A DNA stretch of 7,102 nt. It comes from Cellulomonas sp. (GTDB lineage Bacteria > Actinomycetota > Actinomycetes > Actinomycetales > Cellulomonadaceae). Under the pieces are notes generated by a model. That model did not search any database and had not been told where the DNA came from. It was given only the letters and a program-made list of their open reading frames with translations. Made by a program: the position numbers and the translations under genes. The stretch covers positions 1 to 7,102 of the forward strand of contig DAIDJQ010000034.1 of assembly GCA_027451305.1 (NCBI GenBank), given 5' to 3'. Below are positions 1 through 6,424 of this stretch, piece after piece (position 1 is the stretch's first letter; every line of letters begins with the position of its first letter).

Positions 1-2
1 TC

Positions 3-692
3 AACTGGGACCACTTCTTCCCGCTGTCCGGCGATCCGGACGGCAAGCACTTCGAGTGCTGGACGATGCTCGGCGCCTGGGCCGAGCAGACGCACCGCGT
101 GCAGATCGGCGCGCTGGTCACCTGCAACTCGTACCGGAACCCCGAGCTGCTGGCGGACATGGTCCGGACGGTCGACCACATCAGCGGGGGCAGGTTGATC
201 CTCGGCATCGGCGCGGGTTGGAAGCAGAAGGACTACGACGAGCTCGGTTACGAGTTCGGCACCCCGGGAACCCGGATCTCCGACCTCGCGGCCGCGCTGC
301 CGCGGATCAAGGCGCGGCTGGCGGCCGGCAACCCGGCGCCCACGCGCGAGATCCCGGTGCTGATCGGCGGTGGTGGTGAGCGACGGACGCTGCGCGTGGT
401 GGCCGAGCACGCCGACGTGTGGCACTCGTTCGGCGACGTCGAGACCGTGCGGCGCAAGAGCGCGATCCTCGACGAGCACGGTGCCGCGGTGGGCCGCGAC
501 ACGGCGGCACTCGTGGAGCGGTCGGTCGGGGTGGGTGCACCACCGGAGCAGGTGGCGGACGAGCTCCTGGCGGCCGGGGTCTCGCTGTTCACCATCGGAG
601 CCAGCGGGCCGGACTACGACCTGAGCCTGGCGGCGCAGTGGGTCCGCTGGCGAGACGAGCGTGCCGCCCGCCAGGCCGACGAGGCCAGGTAG
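3..692 (+). CDS. LLM class F420-dependent oxidoreductase, C-terminal part (5' truncated)
   Basis: This is the last 229 codons of a luciferase-like TIM-barrel flavin/F420 oxidoreductase; the frame is open from base 3 and the true start lies left of the window. Visible family motifs (local numbering from base 3) are DHFFP near the left edge, the VTCNSYRNPELLADM segment followed by VDHISGGR, GIGAGW at about 68-73, the YEFGTPGTR loop, and IGGGGE at about 121-126 followed by VAEHADVWH. The last two resemble the cofactor phosphate-binding part of the barrel. The pattern matches, from memory, the Rv1855c-type group of probable F420-dependent oxidoreductases. Such cytosolic enzymes move hydride between reduced F420 (or FMN) and an organic substrate, which cannot be named here. 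An ATG at 66 is internal: conserved protein sequence continues upstream of it. The next gene starts 85 bases downstream. Family assignment is strong; the F420 preference rests on family membership. Confidence 0.9.
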   Translation, partial: NWDHFFPLSGDPDGKHFECWTMLGAWAEQTHRVQIGALVTCNSYRNPELLADMVRTVDHISGGRLILGIGAGWKQKDYDELGYEFGTPGTRISDLAAALPRIKARLAAGNPAPTREIPVLIGGGGERRTLRVVAEHADVWHSFGDVETVRRKSAILDEHGAAVGRDTAALVERSVGVGAPPEQVADELLAAGVSLFTIGASGPDYDLSLAAQWVRWRDERAARQADEAR

Positions 693-762
693 TCCGCCGG
701 CCCGCGCTCACCGGACGTCAGGTGGCGGTCAGCCGGCACGCCGGGCTCGCGCGGGCCGCGTC

Positions 763-768
763 TAGGGT
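763..768 (+). promoter_or_regulatory. Candidate -10 element for the metallophosphoesterase gene
   Basis: TAGGGT fits the actinobacterial TANNNT -10 pattern and ends 9 bases before the ATG at 778. A transcript starting about 7 to 9 bases after it would have almost no leader. No Shine-Dalgarno sequence lies before either possible start codon, and no convincing -35 box was seen. This is inferred from pattern and spacing only. Confidence 0.5.
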
Positions 769-777
769 TTGATCACG

Positions 778-2523
778 ATGCAGCAGCAGCGAGCGTTCCG
801 GCGCACCCCGCGATGGTGGGGGCGCGCGGCTCTGCTGGTCTTCCTCGACCTCGTGGTCGCACTGGTCGTCGGCGTGACCACCGCGTCGGTGCACGCCTCG
901 TTCGGACCGCACGAGGCGCGGTACGACGTGACCACGGACTCGACCGTCACCATCGACGTCGGCCCCCTCGGCACCCTGCAGGTCCGGTCCCCGCTGCCCC
1001 TCACGCTCGGCGTGCGCGCCACGGTGCAGGAGATCCCGGACACGCTCACCTCGGTGGACCCGGCGACCACGCTCGCTGCGCTGAGCGGCGACCTGCAGTC
1101 GTACGTGCAGTTCTTCAGCGCACCGCAGTCGACCGTGCACGACGTGACGTCGGCCCTGATCGGTGACGCCGCGCTGCGGACGGGGATCACCGCGCTGCTG
1201 CTGGCAGGCGGTTGGTTCGGCGGCCGGCTGCTGCTCGGGCCGGCCCGTCGGGCAGAGCTGGCGGCGGACGTGGGGGCGCACCGTCGCGAGATCCTGGCCG
1301 CGGTCGCCGGCGTCGTCGTGTGCGGCACGGTGCTGACCTCGAGCGTCGGCCCGACGGCCGCCCCGCGGACGACGGCGACCCCGTCCGCCGTCTTCGACGG
1401 CACACCGCTGCAGGGCGCGCGGGTCACCGGTCGCCTCGGCGGCGTCATCGACACCTACGGTGGTTACGTGCTGGCAGCGGTCCGGGAGAACGACGCGTTC
1501 TACCGGGCGGCCGACCAGGCGCTCGTGACGGCGTGGCAGGCGCGGCCCCCGGACCCCGTGGTGCGGGCGGCTCCGACCGCCACGGCCGAGCCGTCCGAGG
1601 GGCCCTCTGCCTCGTCGGCGGCGCTCGGGCTGCCGGTCGGGTCGACGCCCGTCGCCGGCGCGTCGCCGGCCGCGTCCCCCAGCCCCTCGCCGACACGGCC
1701 GCAGGCGAGGCTGATCACGGTCGTGGTGGTCTCCGACCTGCACTGCAACGTCGGCATGGCGTCGCTGATGCACTCGCTGATCACGATGTCCGGTGCGGCC
1801 GTCGTGCTCGACGCCGGGGACACCACCCTGGACGGCACGCCGGTGGAGCAGTACTGCGACACGACGTTCGCCAGGGCTGTGCCCTCCGGCGTCTCCCTGG
1901 TGACGTCCCCGGGGAACCACGACTCCGACCTGACCAGCCGCCGGTACGCCCGTTCGGGGGCGACCGTGCTCGCCGGGTCCGTGGTGACGGTGGACGGCAT
2001 CCGCATCCTCGGGGACCACGACTCGAACCAGACGCGGGTCGGCTCCGGGACCACCTCGGTGGCAGGGGAGACCGTGGCGGACGCCGGTGCACGCCTGGCC
2101 GACGTCGCGTGCGCGTACCACCCGGGCGTGGACCTGCTTCTGATCCACAACCCGCCGGTCGGTCAGGAGGCGCTGGACCGAGGCTGCGTACCGGCCCAGA
2201 TCTCCGGGCACTACCACCGGCGGACCGACCCGCAGGTGGTGGGCGACGGCGTGCGGTACATCAGCAGCACGACTGCCGGGGCCCAGGTGGGCCAGCCCAC
2301 CGTCGGTCCCCTGCACGGCGTCGCGGAGATGACCGTGCTGCGGTGGGACCCGCAGACGCGTCGGTTCGTGGACTACCGGGTCGTGGCGGTGCACCCCGAC
2401 CGCACGGCCACGGTCGGTGCGGCGCTGCCGTGGCCGCAGCTGCCGGCCACGGGAGGTGTCTCCGGTGCCGCAGCGCAGGCGGTACCGACCGGAACGGCGC
2501 AGGCTTCCACAGCAGCTCCGTGA
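778..2523 (+). CDS. Membrane-anchored calcineurin-like metallophosphoesterase
   Basis: The 581-residue protein has an Arg-rich N-terminus, a first membrane helix at about 17-36, a roughly 100-residue predicted outside domain, then hydrophobic segments at about 136-155 and 172-189 flanking an Arg-rich loop. A segment of about 190-250 leads to a Pro/Ala/Ser/Thr linker at about 260-310. The metallophosphoesterase domain (about 314-540) holds a full two-metal site: DLH (D320, H322), GDTTLDG (D348), GNHD (N380, H381, D382), H457 and GHYH (H478, H480). It should hydrolyse a phosphomono- or diester, but the substrate is unknown. By the positive-inside rule the N-terminus and Arg-rich loop are cytoplasmic and the catalytic domain faces outward. 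The ATG at 778 is preferred over an in-frame TTG at 769, because the TTG directly abuts the -10-like hexamer. The gene seems monocistronic, with 85 bases before and 76 after it. An LPATGG near the C-terminus lacks the hydrophobic tail of sortase substrates. The catalytic call is firm; topology is inferred. Confidence 0.87.
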   Translation: MQQQRAFRRTPRWWGRAALLVFLDLVVALVVGVTTASVHASFGPHEARYDVTTDSTVTIDVGPLGTLQVRSPLPLTLGVRATVQEIPDTLTSVDPATTLAALSGDLQSYVQFFSAPQSTVHDVTSALIGDAALRTGITALLLAGGWFGGRLLLGPARRAELAADVGAHRREILAAVAGVVVCGTVLTSSVGPTAAPRTTATPSAVFDGTPLQGARVTGRLGGVIDTYGGYVLAAVRENDAFYRAADQALVTAWQARPPDPVVRAAPTATAEPSEGPSASSAALGLPVGSTPVAGASPAASPSPSPTRPQARLITVVVVSDLHCNVGMASLMHSLITMSGAAVVLDAGDTTLDGTPVEQYCDTTFARAVPSGVSLVTSPGNHDSDLTSRRYARSGATVLAGSVVTVDGIRILGDHDSNQTRVGSGTTSVAGETVADAGARLADVACAYHPGVDLLLIHNPPVGQEALDRGCVPAQISGHYHRRTDPQVVGDGVRYISSTTAGAQVGQPTVGPLHGVAEMTVLRWDPQTRRFVDYRVVAVHPDRTATVGAALPWPQLPATGGVSGAAAQAVPTGTAQASTAAP

Positions 2524-2563
2524 CCTCCGTCGCGGGCTGGCGCGACCGGTGCTGCCGGCGCCG

Positions 2564-2590
2564 CCCTACGGCCTTCCGAGCGCCCCTACG
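2564..2590 (+). repeat. Two CCCTACG direct repeats upstream of mntR, 20 bases apart
   Basis: The heptamer CCCTACG occurs at 2564-2570 and 2584-2590, two helical turns apart. The second copy overlaps the proposed -10 hexamer of the regulator gene. Such placement would suit an operator for this or another regulator, but it does not resemble the AT-rich palindromic DtxR/IdeR box I know, and a chance repeat in GC-rich DNA is quite possible. Confidence 0.3.
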
Positions 2591-2592
2591 CT
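2587..2592 (+). promoter_or_regulatory. Candidate -10 element for mntR (leaderless arrangement)
   Basis: TACGCT fits TANNNT and is separated by exactly 7 bases from the GTG start at 2600. No Shine-Dalgarno sequence precedes that GTG, so the transcript probably begins at or next to the start codon. No clear -35 hexamer is visible. Confidence 0.55.
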
Positions 2593-2599
2593 GGACGCC

Positions 2600-3280
2600 G
2601 TGAGCCCGTCGCCGTCCCCTCAGTCGCTGACGGCGGTGAGCCAGGACTACCTCAAGGTGATCTGGTCCGCGCAGGAGTGGTCGGACCGTCCGGTCACCAC
2701 CAAGGCCCTGGCCGCGCGGCTCGGCGTCGGCCCGTCGACCGTCTCCGAGACCGTCCGGCGCCTCGTCGAGGCGGGGCTGGTGACCCACGAGCCGTACGGC
2801 GCCGTGGGGCTGACCGCACAGGGCCGGGCGCACGCGCTGGCGATGGTCCGCCGGCACCGGCTGCTGGAGACGTTCCTGGTGGCCGAGCTGGGCTACGGCT
2901 GGGACGAGGTGCACGACGAGGCCGAGGTCCTCGAGCATGCGGTCTCCGACAGCTTCGTCGAGCGCATCGCGGCGCACCTGGGCAACCCGGCCCGCGACCC
3001 CCACGGCGACCCGATCCCCGGTCCGGACGGCTCGGTGCGGGTGCCGGCCGCGCAGACGCTGTGGGACAGCGAGGAGGGCGACTGGGTGGTGGTGCGGATC
3101 TCGGACGCCGACCCCGAGCTGCTCCGCTTCCTCGCGGCCAGGGGTCTCGGCCTCGACGCGCAGGTGACCGTGACGCGGCACGCGGTGGCGGGGGTGGTGT
3201 CCGCGCGGGTGGGTCCCGACGCGCAGCAGGTGGACCTGGGAGAAGGTGCGGCGTCGGCGATCTGGCTGAGCAGCCCGTAG
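2600..3280 (+). CDS. mntR: Manganese-type DtxR/MntR family metal-dependent transcriptional regulator
   Basis: The 226-residue protein has the three-domain DtxR layout: a winged helix-turn-helix (about 10-75; recognition region [13 protein letters not shown] at about 43-55), a metal-binding dimerisation domain (about 76-145) and a C-terminal SH3-like/FeoA-type domain (about 150-226). Ligand positions are readable: H86, E90, H105, E109, E112 and H113 align with DtxR H79, E83, H98, C102, E105 and H106, and D16 sits where DtxR has Met10 and Bacillus MntR has Asp8. Glu replacing the DtxR cysteine, plus that Asp, is the manganese-type signature. It should bind DNA when loaded with Mn(II), classically repressing Mn uptake or activating export. 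From memory it closely resembles Mycobacterium tuberculosis Rv2788 (MntR/SirR). The GTG at 2600 is chosen for the -10-like element 7 bases upstream; GTG 2636 is an in-frame alternative. No Mn transporter gene lies in the window. Family is near certain; metal preference is inferred. Confidence 0.92.
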   Translation: MSPSPSPQSLTAVSQDYLKVIWSAQEWSDRPVTTKALAARLGVGPSTVSETVRRLVEAGLVTHEPYGAVGLTAQGRAHALAMVRRHRLLETFLVAELGYGWDEVHDEAEVLEHAVSDSFVERIAAHLGNPARDPHGDPIPGPDGSVRVPAAQTLWDSEEGDWVVVRISDADPELLRFLAARGLGLDAQVTVTRHAVAGVVSARVGPDAQQVDLGEGAASAIWLSSP

Positions 3281-3292
3281 CCGTCCGCGAGC

Positions 3293-3302
3293 CCTGGCCA
3301 GG
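3293..3302. repeat. Perfect 10-base palindrome just after mntR
   Basis: CCTGGCCAGG begins 13 bases after the mntR stop codon. It has no loop and no following T-run, so it is a poor terminator; it could be a protein-binding site or chance. Confidence 0.3.
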
Positions 3303-3364
3303 CACGCTGCTCACCGCTTGCGCCGCGCCCCCGGCTACGTCCGGATCCCGCGAGCTCGGGGAGG

Positions 3365-3385
3365 GCCCCGCCCACCGCCCGGGGC
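3365..3385 (+). terminator. Weak candidate hairpin in the mntR-leuS gap
   Basis: GCCCCG (3365-3370) and CGGGGC (3380-3385) form a perfect 6-base stem with a 9-base loop, 85 bases after the mntR stop. There is no T-tract, so this is at most a weak or non-canonical terminator. The 193-base gap otherwise holds the palindrome at 3293-3302, the inverted repeat at 3434-3460 and the leuS promoter; no small gene was seen in it. Confidence 0.25.
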
Positions 3386-3433
3386 TGCGGCCGTCCGACC
3401 CTGCCGTGGCCCGGGTGCCGGCCCGGTCAGGTC

Positions 3434-3460
3434 CCGGCGGGGCGTGGCTCCGCCCGCCGG
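3434..3460. repeat. 8-base inverted repeat abutting the leuS -10 element
   Basis: CCGGCGGG (3434-3441) and CCCGCCGG (3453-3460) are perfect inverted arms with an 11-base spacer, and an alternative pairing register (GGCG/CGCC) exists inside. The right arm ends one base before the proposed leuS -10 hexamer, so the repeat covers the -35 region and would lie outside a leaderless leuS mRNA. It could be an operator, or part of the end of the mntR transcript. GC-rich DNA makes chance hairpins common. Confidence 0.35.
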
Positions 3461-3466
3461 TAAACT
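3461..3466 (+). promoter_or_regulatory. Candidate -10 element for leuS (leaderless arrangement)
   Basis: TAAACT, an AT-rich island in very GC-rich surroundings, fits TANNNT well and lies exactly 7 bases before the GTG at 3474. There is no Shine-Dalgarno sequence and no recognisable -35 box. A transcript starting at the GTG leaves no leader, so a T-box or attenuator could not act here. Confidence 0.65.
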
Positions 3467-3473
3467 CGCCCGG

Positions 3474-6404
3474 GTGACGTCGCAGGAGATCAGCGCCCCA
3501 GGCCCGGCCGTGACCCCCGACGAGGTGCCCTACCGATACACCCCGTCGCTGGCAGCCCAGATCGAGGCGCACTGGCAGGACGAGTGGGACGAGCGGGGCA
3601 CCTTCTACACCCCGAACCCCACCGGCCACCTCACCGACGGGGCGGGCCGGCATGCCGAGCCCGGGCGTCGGCCCTTCTTCGTGATGGACATGTTCCCGTA
3701 CCCGTCCGGCGCGGGCCTCCACGTGGGGCACCCGCTCGGGTACATCGCCACGGACGTCGTCGGTCGCTTCCGCCGGATGCAGGGCGACAACGTGCTGCAC
3801 GCGCTCGGCTTCGACGCGTTCGGCCTGCCTGCCGAGCAGTACGCGGTGCAGACCGGCCAGCACCCGCGGGTGACCACCGAGGCGAACATCGCGATCATGC
3901 AGCGGCAGCTGCGCCGGCTCGGCCTTGCGCACGACCCGCGCAGGTCGTTCGCGACGATCGACCCCGAGTACATGCGCTGGACGCAGTGGATCTTCCTGGC
4001 CATCTACAACGCCTGGTACGACGAGCGCGCGCCGCGCCCGGACGGCGCCGTCGGACGGGCCCGTCCGATCGCCGAGCTGGAGGCCGAGCTCGCCTCGGGC
4101 GCCCGGCCGGTTCCGGCCGGCGTCCCGGGCGTCCCCGCGGGTGCGACGTGGGCGGACCTGGACGAGCCGGCACGTCGGCGCGTGGTCGACCACCACCGGC
4201 TCGCCTACCTGTCGCAGACCCCGGTGAACTGGGCTCCCGGCCTGGGGACCGTGCTGGCCAACGAGGAGGTCACGGCCGACGGCCGCTCCGAGCGCGGCAA
4301 CATGCCGGTGTTCCAGCGCAGCCTGCGGCAGTGGAACATGCGGATCACCGCCTATGCCGACCGGCTGGCGGACGACCTGGACGCCATCGACTGGCCCGAG
4401 AAGGTCAAGTCGATGCAGCGGCACTGGATCGGTCGGTCGACCGGTGCCCGGGTGCGGTTCGCGGTCGAGGGCGGCGCCGAGATCGAGGTGTTCACCACGC
4501 GGCCCGACACGCTGTTCGGTGCCACGTTCATGGTGGTCGCGCCGGAGCACCCGCTGCTCGACGAGGTACCGGCCGAGTGGCCGGACGGCACGAGGTCCGT
4601 GTGGACCGGCGGTTTCGACTCACCTGCCGCGGCGGTGGCTGCGTACCGGGCGGAGACGGCCGGTCGCACCGCCGTCGAGCGGCAGACCGACGCAGGGCGC
4701 AAGACCGGCGTCTTCACGGGCCACCTCGCGATCAACCCGGTGAACGGCGAGCCCCTGCCGGTGTTCACCGCGGACTACGTGCTGATGGGCTACGGCACCG
4801 GCGCGATCATGGCCGTGCCCGGTGGTGACGAGCGCGACTTCGCCTTCGCGCAGGCCTACGACCTGCCGGTGGTCTACACGGTCGCGGCTCCCGAGGGCAC
4901 CCCCGACGGGGCCCGGACCGGCGACGGCGCGGTGGTCAACTCCTCGAACGACGAGCTCGACCTCGACGGCCTCGACGTGGCCACCGCCAAGGAGCGGATG
5001 ACCGCCTGGCTCGTCGAGCGGGGGCTGGGGGAGGGCACCACCACCTACCGCCTGCGCGACTGGCTGTTCAGTCGGCAGCGCTACTGGGGTGAGCCCTTCC
5101 CGATCGTCTACGACGAGCACGACCAGCCGGTCGCCTTGCCGACGTCGGCTCTGCCGGTCACGCTCCCGGAGGTGCCGGACTACTCGCCGCGCACGTTCGA
5201 CCCGAACGACGCGCAGTCGTCCCCGGAGGCCCCCCTCGGCCGCAACGAGAGCTGGGTGAACGTCACCCTCGACCTCGGCGACGGCCCGAAGACGTACCGC
5301 CGGGACACCAACACCATGCCGAACTGGGCCGGCTCCTGCTGGTACTACCTGCGCTACCTCGACCCCGACTCCGACCGGGTCCTCGTGGACCCTGAGCTCG
5401 AGCGGTACTGGATGGGCCCCGGTCACGGCTCGCAGCCGGACGGCTCCATCGGCGGCGTGGACCTGTACATCGGCGGCGTCGAGCACGCGGTGCTGCACCT
5501 GCTGTACGCCCGGTTCTGGCACAAGGTGCTGTTCGACCTGGGGCACGTGAGCGCGGGAGAGCCGTTCTACCGGCTGTTCAACCAGGGCTACATCCAGGCG
5601 TACGCCTACACCGATGAGCGAGGCGTCCACGTCCCCGCGGCGGAGGTGGTGGAGAGCCCGTCGACCGCCACCGGCTACACGTGGCAGGGCGAGGACGTCC
5701 GGCGCGAGTACGGGAAGATGGGCAAGTCGCTGAAGAACGTGGTGACGCCCGACGAGATGTACGCCGAGTACGGCGCCGACACGCTCCGCGTGTACGAGAT
5801 GTCGATGGGCCCGCTGGACCTGTCCCGACCGTGGGAGACCCGGGCGGTGGTCGGTGCCCAGCGCTTCCTGCAGCGGCTGTGGCGGAACGTGGTCGACGAG
5901 ACCACGGGTGCGACGCTGGTGACGGACGACGGCCCCTCGCCGGAGACGCTGCGCCTGCTGCACCGGACGGTCGCGGAGGTCTCGGAGGACATGACGGCGA
6001 TGCGGGTGAACACCGCCATCGCCAAGCTGATCGTGCTGAACAACCACCTCACCACCCTCGACCGGGTGCCGCGTGCGGCCGTCGAGCCGCTCGTCCTGAT
6101 GACGGCCCCGGTGGCGCCGCACATCGCCGAGGAGCTGTGGCACCGGCTCGGGCACGACGAGTCCCTCACCCACGCGCCCTTCCCGGTTGCCGACCCGGCG
6201 CACCTGGTCGAGGAGTCCGTGACGTGCGTGCTGCAGGTCTCGGGCAAGGTGCGTGGCCGGATCGAGGTGGCGCCGTCCGTGTCCGACGACGAGCTGCGCG
6301 AGCTGGCGCTGGCCGATGCCGGTGTGCAACGCGCGCTGGACGGTCGCGGGGTGCGCACCGTCGTGATCCGGGCCCCCAGGCTCGTCAACGTGGTGCCGGC
6401 CTGA
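3474..6404 (+). CDS. leuS: Leucyl-tRNA synthetase (LeuRS), class Ia
   Basis: This cytosolic enzyme charges tRNA-Leu with leucine using ATP, and its editing domain clears mischarged tRNA. The 976-residue protein is full length for an actinobacterial LeuRS. The Rossmann catalytic core shows [14 protein letters not shown] (73-86, HIGH motif at 83-86), [13 protein letters not shown] (529-541), [14 protein letters not shown] (615-628) and the KMSKS loop as KMGKS (748-752). The CP1 editing domain runs from about WIGRS (318) to about 505, with TTRPDTL (341-347) and [15 protein letters not shown] (441-455); D455 matches the conserved editing Asp. A helical anticodon-binding region follows (about 785-905), then the C-terminal tRNA-binding domain with [11 protein letters not shown] (about 922-932). 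The zinc-module region (251-276) has no Cys or His, and an insert lies at about 183-245. The GTG at 3474 is chosen for its -10-like element and typical N-terminus; the open frame extends upstream to about 3318 but reads as low-complexity noise. Likely heads an operon with the DegV gene. Confidence 0.98.
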   Translation: MTSQEISAPGPAVTPDEVPYRYTPSLAAQIEAHWQDEWDERGTFYTPNPTGHLTDGAGRHAEPGRRPFFVMDMFPYPSGAGLHVGHPLGYIATDVVGRFRRMQGDNVLHALGFDAFGLPAEQYAVQTGQHPRVTTEANIAIMQRQLRRLGLAHDPRRSFATIDPEYMRWTQWIFLAIYNAWYDERAPRPDGAVGRARPIAELEAELASGARPVPAGVPGVPAGATWADLDEPARRRVVDHHRLAYLSQTPVNWAPGLGTVLANEEVTADGRSERGNMPVFQRSLRQWNMRITAYADRLADDLDAIDWPEKVKSMQRHWIGRSTGARVRFAVEGGAEIEVFTTRPDTLFGATFMVVAPEHPLLDEVPAEWPDGTRSVWTGGFDSPAAAVAAYRAETAGRTAVERQTDAGRKTGVFTGHLAINPVNGEPLPVFTADYVLMGYGTGAIMAVPGGDERDFAFAQAYDLPVVYTVAAPEGTPDGARTGDGAVVNSSNDELDLDGLDVATAKERMTAWLVERGLGEGTTTYRLRDWLFSRQRYWGEPFPIVYDEHDQPVALPTSALPVTLPEVPDYSPRTFDPNDAQSSPEAPLGRNESWVNVTLDLGDGPKTYRRDTNTMPNWAGSCWYYLRYLDPDSDRVLVDPELERYWMGPGHGSQPDGSIGGVDLYIGGVEHAVLHLLYARFWHKVLFDLGHVSAGEPFYRLFNQGYIQAYAYTDERGVHVPAAEVVESPSTATGYTWQGEDVRREYGKMGKSLKNVVTPDEMYAEYGADTLRVYEMSMGPLDLSRPWETRAVVGAQRFLQRLWRNVVDETTGATLVTDDGPSPETLRLLHRTVAEVSEDMTAMRVNTAIAKLIVLNNHLTTLDRVPRAAVEPLVLMTAPVAPHIAEELWHRLGHDESLTHAPFPVADPAHLVEESVTCVLQVSGKVRGRIEVAPSVSDDELRELALADAGVQRALDGRGVRTVVIRAPRLVNVVPA

Positions 6405-6424
6405 CTGCCTCACGGTCCACCTCG

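Noticed and set aside
718..2394. Long minus-strand open frame of 558 codons opposite the phosphoesterase gene
   Set aside because: Arg/Gly/His-rich composition without recognisable domains. It mirrors a gene with full catalytic motifs, and such shadows are expected at this GC content.
2440..2457. LPATGG near the phosphoesterase C-terminus, resembling a sortase motif
   Set aside because: The following residues are polar and Ala/Thr-rich, with no hydrophobic helix and no positive tail, and the other frames offer none. The protein already has N-terminal membrane anchors.
3318..3473. Upstream extension of leuS by 52 codons to an earlier ATG
   Set aside because: The extra residues are Pro/Arg-rich noise; the -10-like hexamer lies within them, and the LeuRS N-terminus starts naturally at GTG 3474.
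3281..3473. T-box riboswitch or leader peptide controlling leuS
   Set aside because: No T-box consensus, leucine-rich short reading frame or terminator/antiterminator pair was seen, and the proposed start of transcription leaves no leader.
2694..4550. Minus-strand open frame of 618 codons across mntR and the leuS start
   Set aside because: It spans two well-supported genes and their gap and reads as low-complexity sequence with no motif.
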